From contig JAEYRX010000101.1 of NCBI GenBank assembly GCA_023435225.1, positions 1 through 6,742 on the forward strand: a DNA stretch of 6,742 nucleotides, given 5' to 3'. Shown piece by piece: positions 1-5,927 of this stretch. Numbering within the stretch: position 1 is the stretch's first letter; each line of letters begins with the position of its first letter. The DNA comes from Bacillota bacterium (GTDB lineage: Bacteria > Bacillota > UBA4882 > UBA8346). Made by a program: the position numbers and the translations under genes. The notes below the pieces were generated by a model. The model was not told where the DNA came from and made no database searches. It worked only from the letters and a program-made list of their open reading frames with translations.

Positions 1-746
1 TTCGGGACGGTTGCAATCGCTCCGATGCGCTGACCCCAACGCCATAACTCTATTGTTACGGTATTGCATTCCTGAAAACCTATAATCTGCCAGGTTATTT
101 TATGAGTACATCCATTAGACCAGTTCATACTCGCGGCTGGAGATGTTACCGTGAAACTCGGTGGAACAATAGTAAAATATTCGCTATAAACCGATTGCTC
201 AAGCTTAGCGGCATTACTGATCTTAATCCGGTAGTCGTCGCCTTTGGGCAAATATTCCGGAACAGTCCAACGATAGTTATTATTATTGTCAATAGTGCAG
301 AGTCCTTTGGCTAATTCCGCCCCTTTCCATAAATCGATTTTGACCTTGGAAACACCGGGAATAAGGGTTTCCCAATCAATGTCGCAAGTAATCCCGCCTA
401 ACAATTGAATATCGGCCGCCGGTTGATTGATCTTAAAAGCAGTAACCGAAGTGTCCTGATTAGTAATTGTAAAGTAATAACTAAAACCAAATTGTGAAGC
501 ATCTTCCAAATTAATTACTTTTATCCGATAATCCCTGCCTTCCGGAATTGCGTCCGGAATACTAAAAGTAAAATCATAATATTTATATGGAACATTTATG
601 ACATCTAGTTCCGTAAATCTGGTATCGCCTTTCCAGAGTTCAATGATTGTACCGGACCAAATATTATTTGCTCTCCAGTTAATTTTACCGGATTCTCCTG
701 TTTTCCAGATACAATCTTTTTCCGGCGCAATCACTTCAACCACCGA
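1..746 (-). repeat. Tandem Kre9/KNH-like beta domains at the C-terminal side of the protease
   Basis: Three similar units of about 90 residues start near residues 1055, 1158 and 1250; the last is cut by the window edge. Shared landmarks are an early INW/IDW/ITW Trp, then IxLW(K/R)xG, then a W-x-(V/I)P or SIP step, then G(R/D)DYRIK(V/I), and a closing YFTI. A fourth related unit (residues about 622-715, GIRWTW, VNLKLYKAG, WKVPLDLPDGNDYYI) precedes the propeller. The pattern resembles the Kre9/KNH1 N-terminal domain family found in bacterial surface proteins. Its role is probably as a spacer or adhesion module; the family assignment is from memory of the motif. Confidence 0.7.
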
Positions 747-3700
747 TGGTTCCTTTTTCTTCCATAAGATTATCGAAACATTTTGCTCCGCATTTTCAAT
801 GCCGATAATAATATCATTGAAACCATCACGGTCAATATCCGCTATATTTACCTCTCTTGGGACGCCGTCTAAGTTAACGGTCTTACTGTTAATCCAGTCC
901 CCTGATTGCGAATTCCAATAATACTCGGTTATTTGTTGAGAATTACGGTTGCTGATTACCAGATCGTTGTATCCGTCATTATTGGCGTCACCAACTGTAT
1001 AACCCAGAGAATCAGCTTCCAAAGTAATGGTTTTAAGTTGCCAATCATTTAAATTACTCTTCCATAACAGCATATTAATGCCGAGATCCCGCGAATCTCC
1101 GGCAATTATGTCATTAAATCCGTCATTATCGATATCTTTGATCATGAGATTGTAGGGAGCTTGCCCGACCGTTTTGACAACCGGACTATTCCAGAGAATA
1201 GTCCCTTCATCCCAAGGCAAAATGATTACCGTTCCATTATCCGCCGCGATCACAATATCTTGGTAACCGTCGTTATCAGCGTCTCCGATAACAACCTCAA
1301 CAGGTAAATAATCCAATGGTTGAACTCGCCACTCTTCCCATTCCTTCAACTCATTATCCCATAGATTTATCTTAAGTCGAGCAGCTTCAGAGGGTGAATC
1401 ATCCCCTACCCAGCATACCAGGTCATCAAAGCCATCGTTATTTACATCTCCAACCGTAAAACCTTTATTGGCGATAGGTAACTCTTTGACAATCCAATCG
1501 GCCTTTTCTTGATCCCACCGATATATTTTTATCAGCCCGTTTTCATTGGATATTAGATCGGGATATCCGTCATTATCGGTGTCGGTTACTTGAACATTAC
1601 CAGGATTGCTTTCCGGCGCTAAACTGCGATGAATATCCCAGTTTCCTGTAGTTTTATCCCAGAGAAATAAATTAACGGAATCTGGTATTATTAGATCTTG
1701 GTAGCCGTCATTGTTCATATCAGCTGTTTTAAAATTAGCGAATCCGACTCCATTTCCCAATTGTTTATTAATAACTTTCGGGGTTGCAATAATAAAGTTT
1801 TCACTTACGGCGCTCAAAGAACCGTCGGAAACTTCAATAGCTATATAATAATCGTTTCCATCCGGCAAATCCAAAGGTACCTTCCATGAGTACTCGTAGG
1901 TATATAGAAGAGTGGCGATATCCATTACTTTCCGCCCCGCTTTATAAAGCTTAAGATTTACCCCTTTTCTAATATCATTTTGCCAGGTCCAACGGATACC
2001 ATACTTGGAACCTTTGAATACAGAGGTATATAAATTTGGACTATTAAAATAAAGTAAAGGATAATTTTTATGCTGTTGAATAATAGTCAGTTCCGGATCG
2101 CCAAGCAGGTTGTACATTTCCATATTCAACTTATAATAATAAAATTGAGAATCGCTCAGTCCATTGGCAGCAAGAATATATGCTATTTTCCCTTCATTAA
2201 TGACTTGTCCTAATTTTAAATTTTGGGCGGACTTCTTGACACAAGAATTCAAATTAAACGCCAAGTTCTCATTCGAACCATTGGAAAAATAGCTGACTCG
2301 GGAAGAACCGATAAAACCCATAGCGCCTTTTGGCATAAGTATCAAAGATTCACCTATACAGTCTTGATCAAACATACCAGTATTGCAAGCAAATGAAAAA
2401 ATAAGCGGAGTACCGTTAGTTTTAATATGGTTACAATTAAAACTGTTAAAAATTACATCACCGTTTTCACGATACCAACCATTAAAATCACCGTGAGAAT
2501 TAAAATTAACCAAAAACAATCCATAAAAGAAAGCATTTAAAATCTCATGTGTTTTTGAACTATCAGTTTTAGTAAAATATATATTATTACAATAATAACC
2601 ATTTCCAATGAGTATATTTTTAATCTTCTCAGAAGTTTCTTTAAATTTTATCCTGCTATCACCATCTGCCGATACTACTAAAGAATTGCCGCGCCATGAA
2701 TCCATCGGATCATAATTGGCTTCGTAATCAATTATATTGAAAACAACAGTATTTAGTTCGGATTCATTTCTGACCGGCAACCTTCCAACCATAATATCGG
2801 GTAAAATATCCGAATTACTATCCATAGTTGAGTAATAATAATCGGTAGCTACCCATCCCATACTATCACCGGATTTATAATATACATCCCACATTCCATA
2901 ATTGGTCGGCAATAAATTGGTGTCGCCAACCAATAAAAGATAACTCGGTTTTATTTTCCAGGTTTGATAGGCATTTTTAAGATAGGCGACAATTTGTTTT
3001 GCATCGGGATTGGTTGTAATATTAAGAGAATAACTAATATCCGAAAGAGTGCGGATTAGCACTCTCAAACCCCGTTGTTGCTTGCTGGCGGCTAGTCTTC
3101 TTAATGATTCGCTGTTATAAAAACTATCATGAGTTATAATCAAGTAATCCGCGCCGGTGGAACTTAGATCCTCGAAAGAACGGGTAGGATCCGGAGTCGC
3201 AGTGGCTATCTCCGGTTGCCGGTAATTAAGATATAAATTATTATATATGGGTTCAAAGTATGGTGAATCGGAGCTCCTTGGAGCCACCGAGGATGACCGA
3301 GTCTGAGTCGAAGCAAAAGTATATTGAATCCGTACCCTGATCTTGGTATATACTCGTAATTTTTTTTGGGCCGGATTATATAGCGCCGGACAGACTATCA
3401 AAGAAGCTGTCCGGTGGCTTCGGAGATACCCTAACTCATGAAACCCGGTAGTTTGAACCGGATAAAACGAATCGATAGCATAAGCGGCGTTGTCTTTGAC
3501 GAAAGGCGCCGTTGCTCCCTCCGAAACCGGTTGTTGGGTTGGATAAACAAAATAACCGTCTACATCATGATATTCCGAAGCGATAATCTCCATCTTGGCG
3601 ACAGCTCCCTCGGGAATCTCCAAAAAAGTACCCACGGTAGGCAGCTCGGGTTTGCCAACCTCGCCAAGAAAACCTCCTCCGGTTATACTCAGCCGGTCAT

Positions 3701-3908
3701 AGGTCTCGCCGGAACCGGTGGCAATCTTCTCAACCATCAAATCCGAGTCGGCCATTTGAAAGGTAATTTCCACTCCGTCCTGATTTGATTGGACCAGTGA
3801 AAACATTGAAGAACCTACACCGGCAAAGGCGGGAGTTTTTAGAAAGCTTAAGCTTAAACAAATTAAAAGCCCAATTACAACTAACTTAAATCCGTTTTTG
3901 AATTGCAT
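1..3908 (-). CDS. Secreted gingipain-type (C25) cysteine protease with FG-GAP propeller and KNH-like repeats, 3' end outside window
   Basis: One open frame of 1302 visible residues with no stop, running off the left edge. Start ATG at 3906-3908 follows TAAGGAG by 9 nt. Residues 1-29 look like a signal peptide (KNGFKLVVIGLLICLSLSFL, then AFA before Gly30). Residues about 30-250 match the C25 propeptide (KPELP at 86-90, IPEGA at 98-102). Residues about 252-608 are the peptidase domain: DYLII at 254, LLLVGD ending at Asp329, DIMVGRLPV, NSHGD with His472, SFACNTG with Cys508, and LLGDPEL at about 601-607. His472 and Cys508 are the expected catalytic pair, spaced as in gingipains. Then come a KNH-like domain (about 622-715), seven FG-GAP repeats (about 715-1045) and KNH-like domains at about 1055-1151, 1158-1249 and from 1250. 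The family cleaves proteins outside the cell, usually after propeptide removal; substrate specificity is not readable. The C-terminal sorting signal, if any, lies outside the window. Confidence 0.93.
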   Translation of the reverse strand, partial: MQFKNGFKLVVIGLLICLSLSFLKTPAFAGVGSSMFSLVQSNQDGVEITFQMADSDLMVEKIATGSGETYDRLSITGGGFLGEVGKPELPTVGTFLEIPEGAVAKMEIIASEYHDVDGYFVYPTQQPVSEGATAPFVKDNAAYAIDSFYPVQTTGFHELGYLRSHRTASLIVCPALYNPAQKKLRVYTKIRVRIQYTFASTQTRSSSVAPRSSDSPYFEPIYNNLYLNYRQPEIATATPDPTRSFEDLSSTGADYLIITHDSFYNSESLRRLAASKQQRGLRVLIRTLSDISYSLNITTNPDAKQIVAYLKNAYQTWKIKPSYLLLVGDTNLLPTNYGMWDVYYKSGDSMGWVATDYYYSTMDSNSDILPDIMVGRLPVRNESELNTVVFNIIDYEANYDPMDSWRGNSLVVSADGDSRIKFKETSEKIKNILIGNGYYCNNIYFTKTDSSKTHEILNAFFYGLFLVNFNSHGDFNGWYRENGDVIFNSFNCNHIKTNGTPLIFSFACNTGMFDQDCIGESLILMPKGAMGFIGSSRVSYFSNGSNENLAFNLNSCVKKSAQNLKLGQVINEGKIAYILAANGLSDSQFYYYKLNMEMYNLLGDPELTIIQQHKNYPLLYFNSPNLYTSVFKGSKYGIRWTWQNDIRKGVNLKLYKAGRKVMDIATLLYTYEYSWKVPLDLPDGNDYYIAIEVSDGSLSAVSENFIIATPKVINKQLGNGVGFANFKTADMNNDGYQDLIIPDSVNLFLWDKTTGNWDIHRSLAPESNPGNVQVTDTDNDGYPDLISNENGLIKIYRWDQEKADWIVKELPIANKGFTVGDVNNDGFDDLVCWVGDDSPSEAARLKINLWDNELKEWEEWRVQPLDYLPVEVVIGDADNDGYQDIVIAADNGTVIILPWDEGTILWNSPVVKTVGQAPYNLMIKDIDNDGFNDIIAGDSRDLGINMLLWKSNLNDWQLKTITLEADSLGYTVGDANNDGYNDLVISNRNSQQITEYYWNSQSGDWINSKTVNLDGVPREVNIADIDRDGFNDIIIGIENAEQNVSIILWKKKEPSVVEVIAPEKDCIWKTGESGKINWRANNIWSGTIIELWKGDTRFTELDVINVPYKYYDFTFSIPDAIPEGRDYRIKVINLEDASQFGFSYYFTITNQDTSVTAFKINQPAADIQLLGGITCDIDWETLIPGVSKVKIDLWKGAELAKGLCTIDNNNNYRWTVPEYLPKGDDYRIKISNAAKLEQSVYSEYFTIVPPSFTVTSPAASMNWSNGCTHKITWQIIGFQECNTVTIELWRWGQRIGAIATVP
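774..1766 (-). repeat. Seven FG-GAP/VCBS repeats (one predicted beta-propeller) inside the protease
   Basis: Seven copies of a D-x-(N/D)-x-D-G-(Y/F)-x-D motif, each followed by hydrophobic residues, begin at protein residues 730, 776, 821, 876, 925, 974 and 1024, so they recur every 45-55 residues. Examples are ADMNNDGYQDLII, GDVNNDGFDDLV and ADIDRDGFNDIII. This is the calcium-binding loop of FG-GAP/VCBS blades, as in integrin alpha chains. Seven blades would close one complete propeller. The role is inferred as binding to a surface, glycan or protein partner. Confidence 0.88.
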
Positions 3909-3917
3909 TTTTGTTCG

Positions 3918-3924
3918 CTCCTTA
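3918..3924 (-). promoter_or_regulatory. Strong Shine-Dalgarno site of the protease gene
   Basis: The minus strand reads TAAGGAG, 9 nt before the ATG at 3908. It fixes the start that gives an intact signal peptide. Confidence 0.85.
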
Positions 3925-3935
3925 TTTTTATCTAT

Positions 3936-3983
3936 ATATGTTGCAATAAGTTTCTTGGATAAGCGTGGATTATAGCAACATAT
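3936..3983. promoter_or_regulatory. Inverted repeat overlapping the protease -10 box, possible operator
   Basis: The arms are 3936-3949 (ATATGTTGCAATAA) and 3970-3983 (TTATAGCAACATAT). They are complementary at 13 of 14 positions and separated by 20 nt. The right arm contains most of the -10 box and the left arm lies in the transcribed leader. Arm centres are 34 bp apart, about three helical turns, which would suit a dimeric repressor. As RNA, only a transcript initiated upstream would contain both arms and form the hairpin. Confidence 0.5.
3969..3974 (-). promoter_or_regulatory. Extended -10 promoter of the protease gene
   Basis: The minus strand reads TGCTATAAT, a consensus TATAAT preceded by the TGn extension. 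The hexamer 17 bp upstream (CATAAA, 3992-3997) is a poor -35, which is typical of extended -10 promoters. Initiation would fall near 3962 and leave a leader of about 54 nt. The box sits in the 123-bp gap after the upstream minus-strand gene, so the protease can be transcribed independently. I saw no terminator in that gap, so read-through from upstream is also possible. Confidence 0.55.
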
Positions 3984-4031
3984 TTTCCTTTTTTATGGCG
4001 CCGGTATAATAGACGTGACTATGAATTGTAC

Positions 4032-4748
4032 TCATATTTCATTGAACTTTTCCCGTTTGTATCCGCGCAACTTCCAGAGTATTATTCCAAAGTCTTTTTT
4101 TACTCTTTCAGAAATTGTTTGTCTCCCATATTCCTCTTCTTCCAGCCAGGCATCGTATTTTTCTTTCATGGCAGTCATGACCCAGACCATCGCCGGAGTA
4201 AGGACTCGTTTACCCGGTTCTACAGGAATATCTCCCCGATCAAAGTGAAATTTAAGAAAAAAGGGAATCTCATTTTTCCTTTCAGTTTGCAAAGATACCT
4301 CAGTAATCATTCTTTCTTTTTCCATGTATACGAGGACCTTTTCACCATTACCGGTAATACTCTTTGGTTCTCCCCTTTCCGGTAACGCTTCAAATACAAA
4401 GGCAATTGCTTGCAGCATTGCCGGGATATTAGCCGTATGAATCCGAAGGATATTCAATTTAGGTTTTTTTTCCGTATCCGGAAAATCATAATTTACGACA
4501 TAGACAATATCTTTTTTTCGGTAAATAATGTACCTGGAAATAAAGTCTTTTTCAGCTCCGTGACGAAAATCCATTTTTTTGATTTCTATTCTTCGAATTG
4601 ATAAAAAAAGTAATAGAGTTATTACAAAGGAAATCAAATAAGGTTGTATCCGATAATTACCATGTTCTTTGTTAATAAAAAAAGTTAAATAACCTAGTAT
4701 TACAACAATTAACGAATTGATAAAAATGGTTTTGCTTTTATGCGACAT
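4032..4748 (-). CDS. Uncharacterised membrane-anchored protein with two N-terminal TM helices (238 aa)
   Basis: I do not recognise this family. The ATG at 4746-4748 is preceded by GGAG (4759-4762) with 10 nt spacing; the stop is TGA. Two hydrophobic helices lie at about residues 8-25 and 36-51, joined by a short polar turn (NKEHGNYRIQ). A basic stretch follows (RRIEIKK). By the positive-inside rule both termini should be cytoplasmic, leaving a soluble domain of about 185 residues inside the cell. This domain has an IVYVVNYDFP strand-like segment, a hydrophobic helix (IPAMLQAIAFVFEALP), a VLTPAMVWVM segment and a charged C-terminus rich in Lys and Glu. There are no recognisable catalytic or nucleotide-binding motifs. 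The gene has its own predicted promoter at 4810-4838 and palindrome at 4861-4876, shared in layout with the orphan gene upstream. The protease gene starts 123 bp downstream on the same strand. Confidence 0.85.
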   Translation of the reverse strand: MSHKSKTIFINSLIVVILGYLTFFINKEHGNYRIQPYLISFVITLLLFLSIRRIEIKKMDFRHGAEKDFISRYIIYRKKDIVYVVNYDFPDTEKKPKLNILRIHTANIPAMLQAIAFVFEALPERGEPKSITGNGEKVLVYMEKERMITEVSLQTERKNEIPFFLKFHFDRGDIPVEPGKRVLTPAMVWVMTAMKEKYDAWLEEEEYGRQTISERVKKDFGIILWKLRGYKREKFNEI

Positions 4749-4809
4749 AATTCATCTTCTCCAGTTCTTAAATTGATTTTTTACACGTTATAATAAATTT
4801 GCTTTGTTT

Positions 4810-4838
4810 ATTATCATCCTTAAGAAATTACAATTCAA
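4810..4838 (-). promoter_or_regulatory. Sigma70-like promoter of the 238-aa membrane gene
   Basis: On the minus strand, -35 TTGAAT (4833-4838) and -10 GATAAT (4810-4815) are separated by exactly 17 bp. Initiation near 4803 would give a leader of about 55 nt. The same hexamer types, spacer length and distance to a palindrome recur at 5616-5644, which raises confidence above that of a single match. Confidence 0.5.
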
Positions 4839-4860
4839 TCATCCTATAGAATGATTCCAC

Positions 4861-4876
4861 TCATACTTTAGTATGA
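4861..4876. promoter_or_regulatory. 16-bp palindrome, copy 1, putative regulator site
   Basis: TCATACTTTAGTATGA has perfect 6-bp arms around a 4-bp centre. It lies 22 bp upstream of the -35 of the 238-aa gene, centred about 65 bp before the expected start of transcription. Copy 2 (5667-5682) is identical at 15 of 16 positions and has the same 22-bp distance to its promoter. GAATGA occurs 6 bp to the left of both copies (4849-4854 here). Confidence 0.6.
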
Positions 4877-4916
4877 AAAAAGCTTCTTGGAATTTTTTGA
4901 AATACCAAGAAGCTTT
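4876..4916 (-). terminator. Intrinsic terminator downstream of the 142-aa gene
   Basis: A perfect 12-bp inverted repeat (4879-4890 and 4905-4916; CCAAGAAGCTTT on the right arm) surrounds a 14-nt loop. On the minus strand it runs straight into six T (4876-4881), partly inside the stem. This fits Rho-independent termination of leftward transcription from the 142-aa gene, about 170 nt after its stop. The plus-strand direction has only a short T run, so it is a weak terminator that way. Confidence 0.75.
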
Positions 4917-5063
4917 CGGATATAAGGGAGTTTCATAATTACCATAATTAATTTTTGAATACAATATATAGTGAATAACCCGGATACAACTATCAATATA
5001 TTGTATTCAAATGTAAAATTTTTTATTATGAAAATCCCTCATATTTAAAAAACTGAAGATCCG
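4917..5063. repeat. Long nested inverted repeat in an intergenic region (hairpin or MITE-like)
   Basis: Inner arms 4954-4969 and 4996-5011 are perfectly complementary over 16 bp (TTTGAATACAATATAT on the left). Outer arms 4920-4939 and 5025-5044 match at 18 of 20 positions, around AGGGAGTTTCATAAT on the left. A further 5-bp match is at 4917-4921 and 5059-5063. The intervening AT-rich parts could pair partly. The whole block lies between the stop of the 142-aa gene and its terminator, so its mRNA would end in a hairpin of about 125-145 nt. No clear target-site duplication is visible and there is no transposase. Confidence 0.7.
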
Positions 5064-5086
5064 GAACATTGTAGCTCCTACCTTCT

Positions 5087-5515
5087 TTATAATCCCGTCA
5101 TTTTTGCTCTAAGTGTCAATGAAGGAGTTGTCATTTCAAACATGCCGAGTTTAACTATTAGTGAAGTATATTCTTTGGGGATTATTCGCAGAAATAGCTT
5201 GAATATCAAACTGTTGCCACAAATAAGCAAACATTGCTTCGAAGCTTTGTTCAACTCGATTATTTTCTTTAACGTAAGCAAATTCGGCCCGATATATTCG
5301 AACGGCTTTTTTAGCTCAACTAAAATGCCATACCAAGTCGGTTTGTAAGTTTTAGTCTCTTTTTCCAATTGGCGATCAATAAAAACCGCTTCAGCCATAA
5401 AAATCACCAATGTCGCTCTTTCATCATATTTTTTTTGATGACTTTCGCCAAAAATGCTCTCAATTTCGTCCATTATTTCCTGGAAGCTTTTTTCGGGATC
5501 GAAAGAGTTATCCAT
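5087..5515 (-). CDS. Uncharacterised 142-aa protein
   Basis: I do not recognise this family. I chose the ATG at 5513-5515 because GGAGG (5521-5525) lies 5 nt before it. An in-frame ATG 12 bases upstream (5525-5527) overlaps that site and has no Shine-Dalgarno of its own. The protein has no signal peptide or clear membrane helix. The N-terminus is acidic and helical (FDPEKSFQEIMDEIESIFGE), followed by a YDERATLVIFMAEAVFIDRQ segment, a Trp-containing region (KPTWYGILVEL), and a hydrophobic, basic C-terminal half (LLICGNSLIFKLFLRIIP). The stop is TAA. It is monocistronic by context: its own promoter lies upstream (5616-5644) and a terminator lies downstream (4876-4916). It shares its promoter and palindrome layout with the membrane gene at 4032-4748, which suggests a common function or trigger. 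It could be cytoplasmic or peripheral to the membrane. Confidence 0.8.
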   Translation of the reverse strand: MDNSFDPEKSFQEIMDEIESIFGESHQKKYDERATLVIFMAEAVFIDRQLEKETKTYKPTWYGILVELKKPFEYIGPNLLTLKKIIELNKASKQCLLICGNSLIFKLFLRIIPKEYTSLIVKLGMFEMTTPSLTLRAKMTGL

Positions 5516-5520
5516 TTTAC

Positions 5521-5525
5521 CCTCC
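5521..5525 (-). promoter_or_regulatory. Shine-Dalgarno site that decides the start of the 142-aa gene
   Basis: The minus strand reads ATGGAGGGTAAAATG. The GGAGG is 5 nt from the second ATG (5515) and lies inside codons 1-3 of the longer reading from 5527, so the shorter protein starting MDNSFD is favoured. Confidence 0.7.
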
Positions 5526-5615
5526 ATTACTTTATATAAAAAAATTTAGTTCCACCGATGAGGTACAAACTTTTTTTAAAAATAGTTAATTCCATTGTCT
5601 TAGATTATGTTCTCG

Positions 5616-5644
5616 ATTATCCATGATATGGGGTAAAGATGCAA
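5616..5644 (-). promoter_or_regulatory. Sigma70-like promoter of the 142-aa gene
   Basis: On the minus strand, -35 TTGCAT (5639-5644) and -10 GATAAT (5616-5621) are 17 bp apart. Initiation near 5609 would give a leader of about 94 nt. The -35 is weak alone, which fits dependence on an activator bound at the palindrome 22 bp upstream. Confidence 0.45.
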
Positions 5645-5666
5645 TAAGACTTCGGAATGAGCATAA

Positions 5667-5682
5667 TCATACTTTGGTATGA
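5667..5682. promoter_or_regulatory. 16-bp palindrome, copy 2, putative regulator site
   Basis: TCATACTTTGGTATGA has perfect 6-bp arms and a centre differing by one base from copy 1. It lies 22 bp upstream of the -35 of the 142-aa gene, and GAATGA (5655-5660) sits 6 bp to its left as in copy 1. Flanking GCATAA (5661-5666) and TTATGC (5692-5697) add an outer inverted repeat not seen at copy 1. Confidence 0.6.
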
Positions 5683-5684
5683 CT

Positions 5685-5834
5685 TTATCTTTTATGCAAT
5701 ATGGCGGGTTTAGTAATAATAGACTTAGCGTTTATTAAAATAAAAGTTTTAACCCCTAGTCCAACTATCGTCAAAAACCGCAACATATTTTTCATTGTCA
5801 CCAAGGCAAATGTTTCATAAGGATCTTTCAACAT
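5685..5834 (-). CDS. Possible small ORF or gene remnant (49 aa)
   Basis: This is an open frame from ATG 5832-5834 to TAA 5685-5687. It begins MLKDPYETFALVTMKNML and contains a hydrophobic, basic stretch (LTIVGLGVKTFILI). The frame stays open upstream of the ATG for about 20 codons, and the upstream residues (YTIEPV) read like protein. No Shine-Dalgarno site precedes the ATG. It could be a small membrane peptide, the tail of a decayed gene, or a chance ORF. It ends two bases before palindrome copy 2. I do not recognise it. Confidence 0.25.
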   Translation of the reverse strand: MLKDPYETFALVTMKNMLRFLTIVGLGVKTFILINAKSIITKPAILHKR

Positions 5835-5927
5835 TACCGGTTCAATGGTGTAAATAAAAAAGAACGATAATGGAGGTTTTATTACACATCCGTTTACTCA
5901 AACTTACCACATTCAATTTCCTTTACT

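Larger units (their letters stand above)
5516..5927. other. Intergenic region of about 410 bp
   Basis: Contents: promoter 5616-5644, palindrome 5667-5682, and a possible 49-codon ORF 5685-5834. I see no convincing terminator for the radical SAM gene. A weak candidate is GGGTT (5706-5710) pairing with AACCC (5751-5755), with a loop too long to be persuasive. No tRNA or insertion sequence is apparent. Confidence 0.6.

Noticed and set aside
102..1889. Plus-strand ORFs of 63-107 codons opposite the protease
   Set aside because: They are antisense to a frame with clear FG-GAP and KNH motifs and have no protein-like features of their own.
4005..4010. TATAAT on the plus strand, possible antisense promoter into the membrane gene
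   Set aside because: No -35-like hexamer at 16-18 bp and no gene to drive; TATAAT is expected by chance in AT-rich DNA.
4020..4036. Small palindrome TATGA-N7-TCATA at the end of the membrane gene, as a third regulator site
   Set aside because: The arms are in the reverse order to TCATAC-N4-GTATGA, the spacing differs, and it overlaps coding sequence.
4015..4601. Plus-strand ORFs of 63-119 codons opposite the 238-aa membrane gene
   Set aside because: They overlap each other and the minus-strand gene, which has a ribosome binding site and a coherent membrane topology.
4774..4794. TTGATT and TATAAT on the plus strand
   Set aside because: The hexamers are only 9 bp apart, too close for a sigma70 promoter.
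5639..5701. Direct repeat ATGCAATA at 5639-5646 and 5694-5701 flanking palindrome copy 2
   Set aside because: Eight AT-rich bases can recur by chance, and nothing similar flanks copy 1, so it is not part of the shared architecture.
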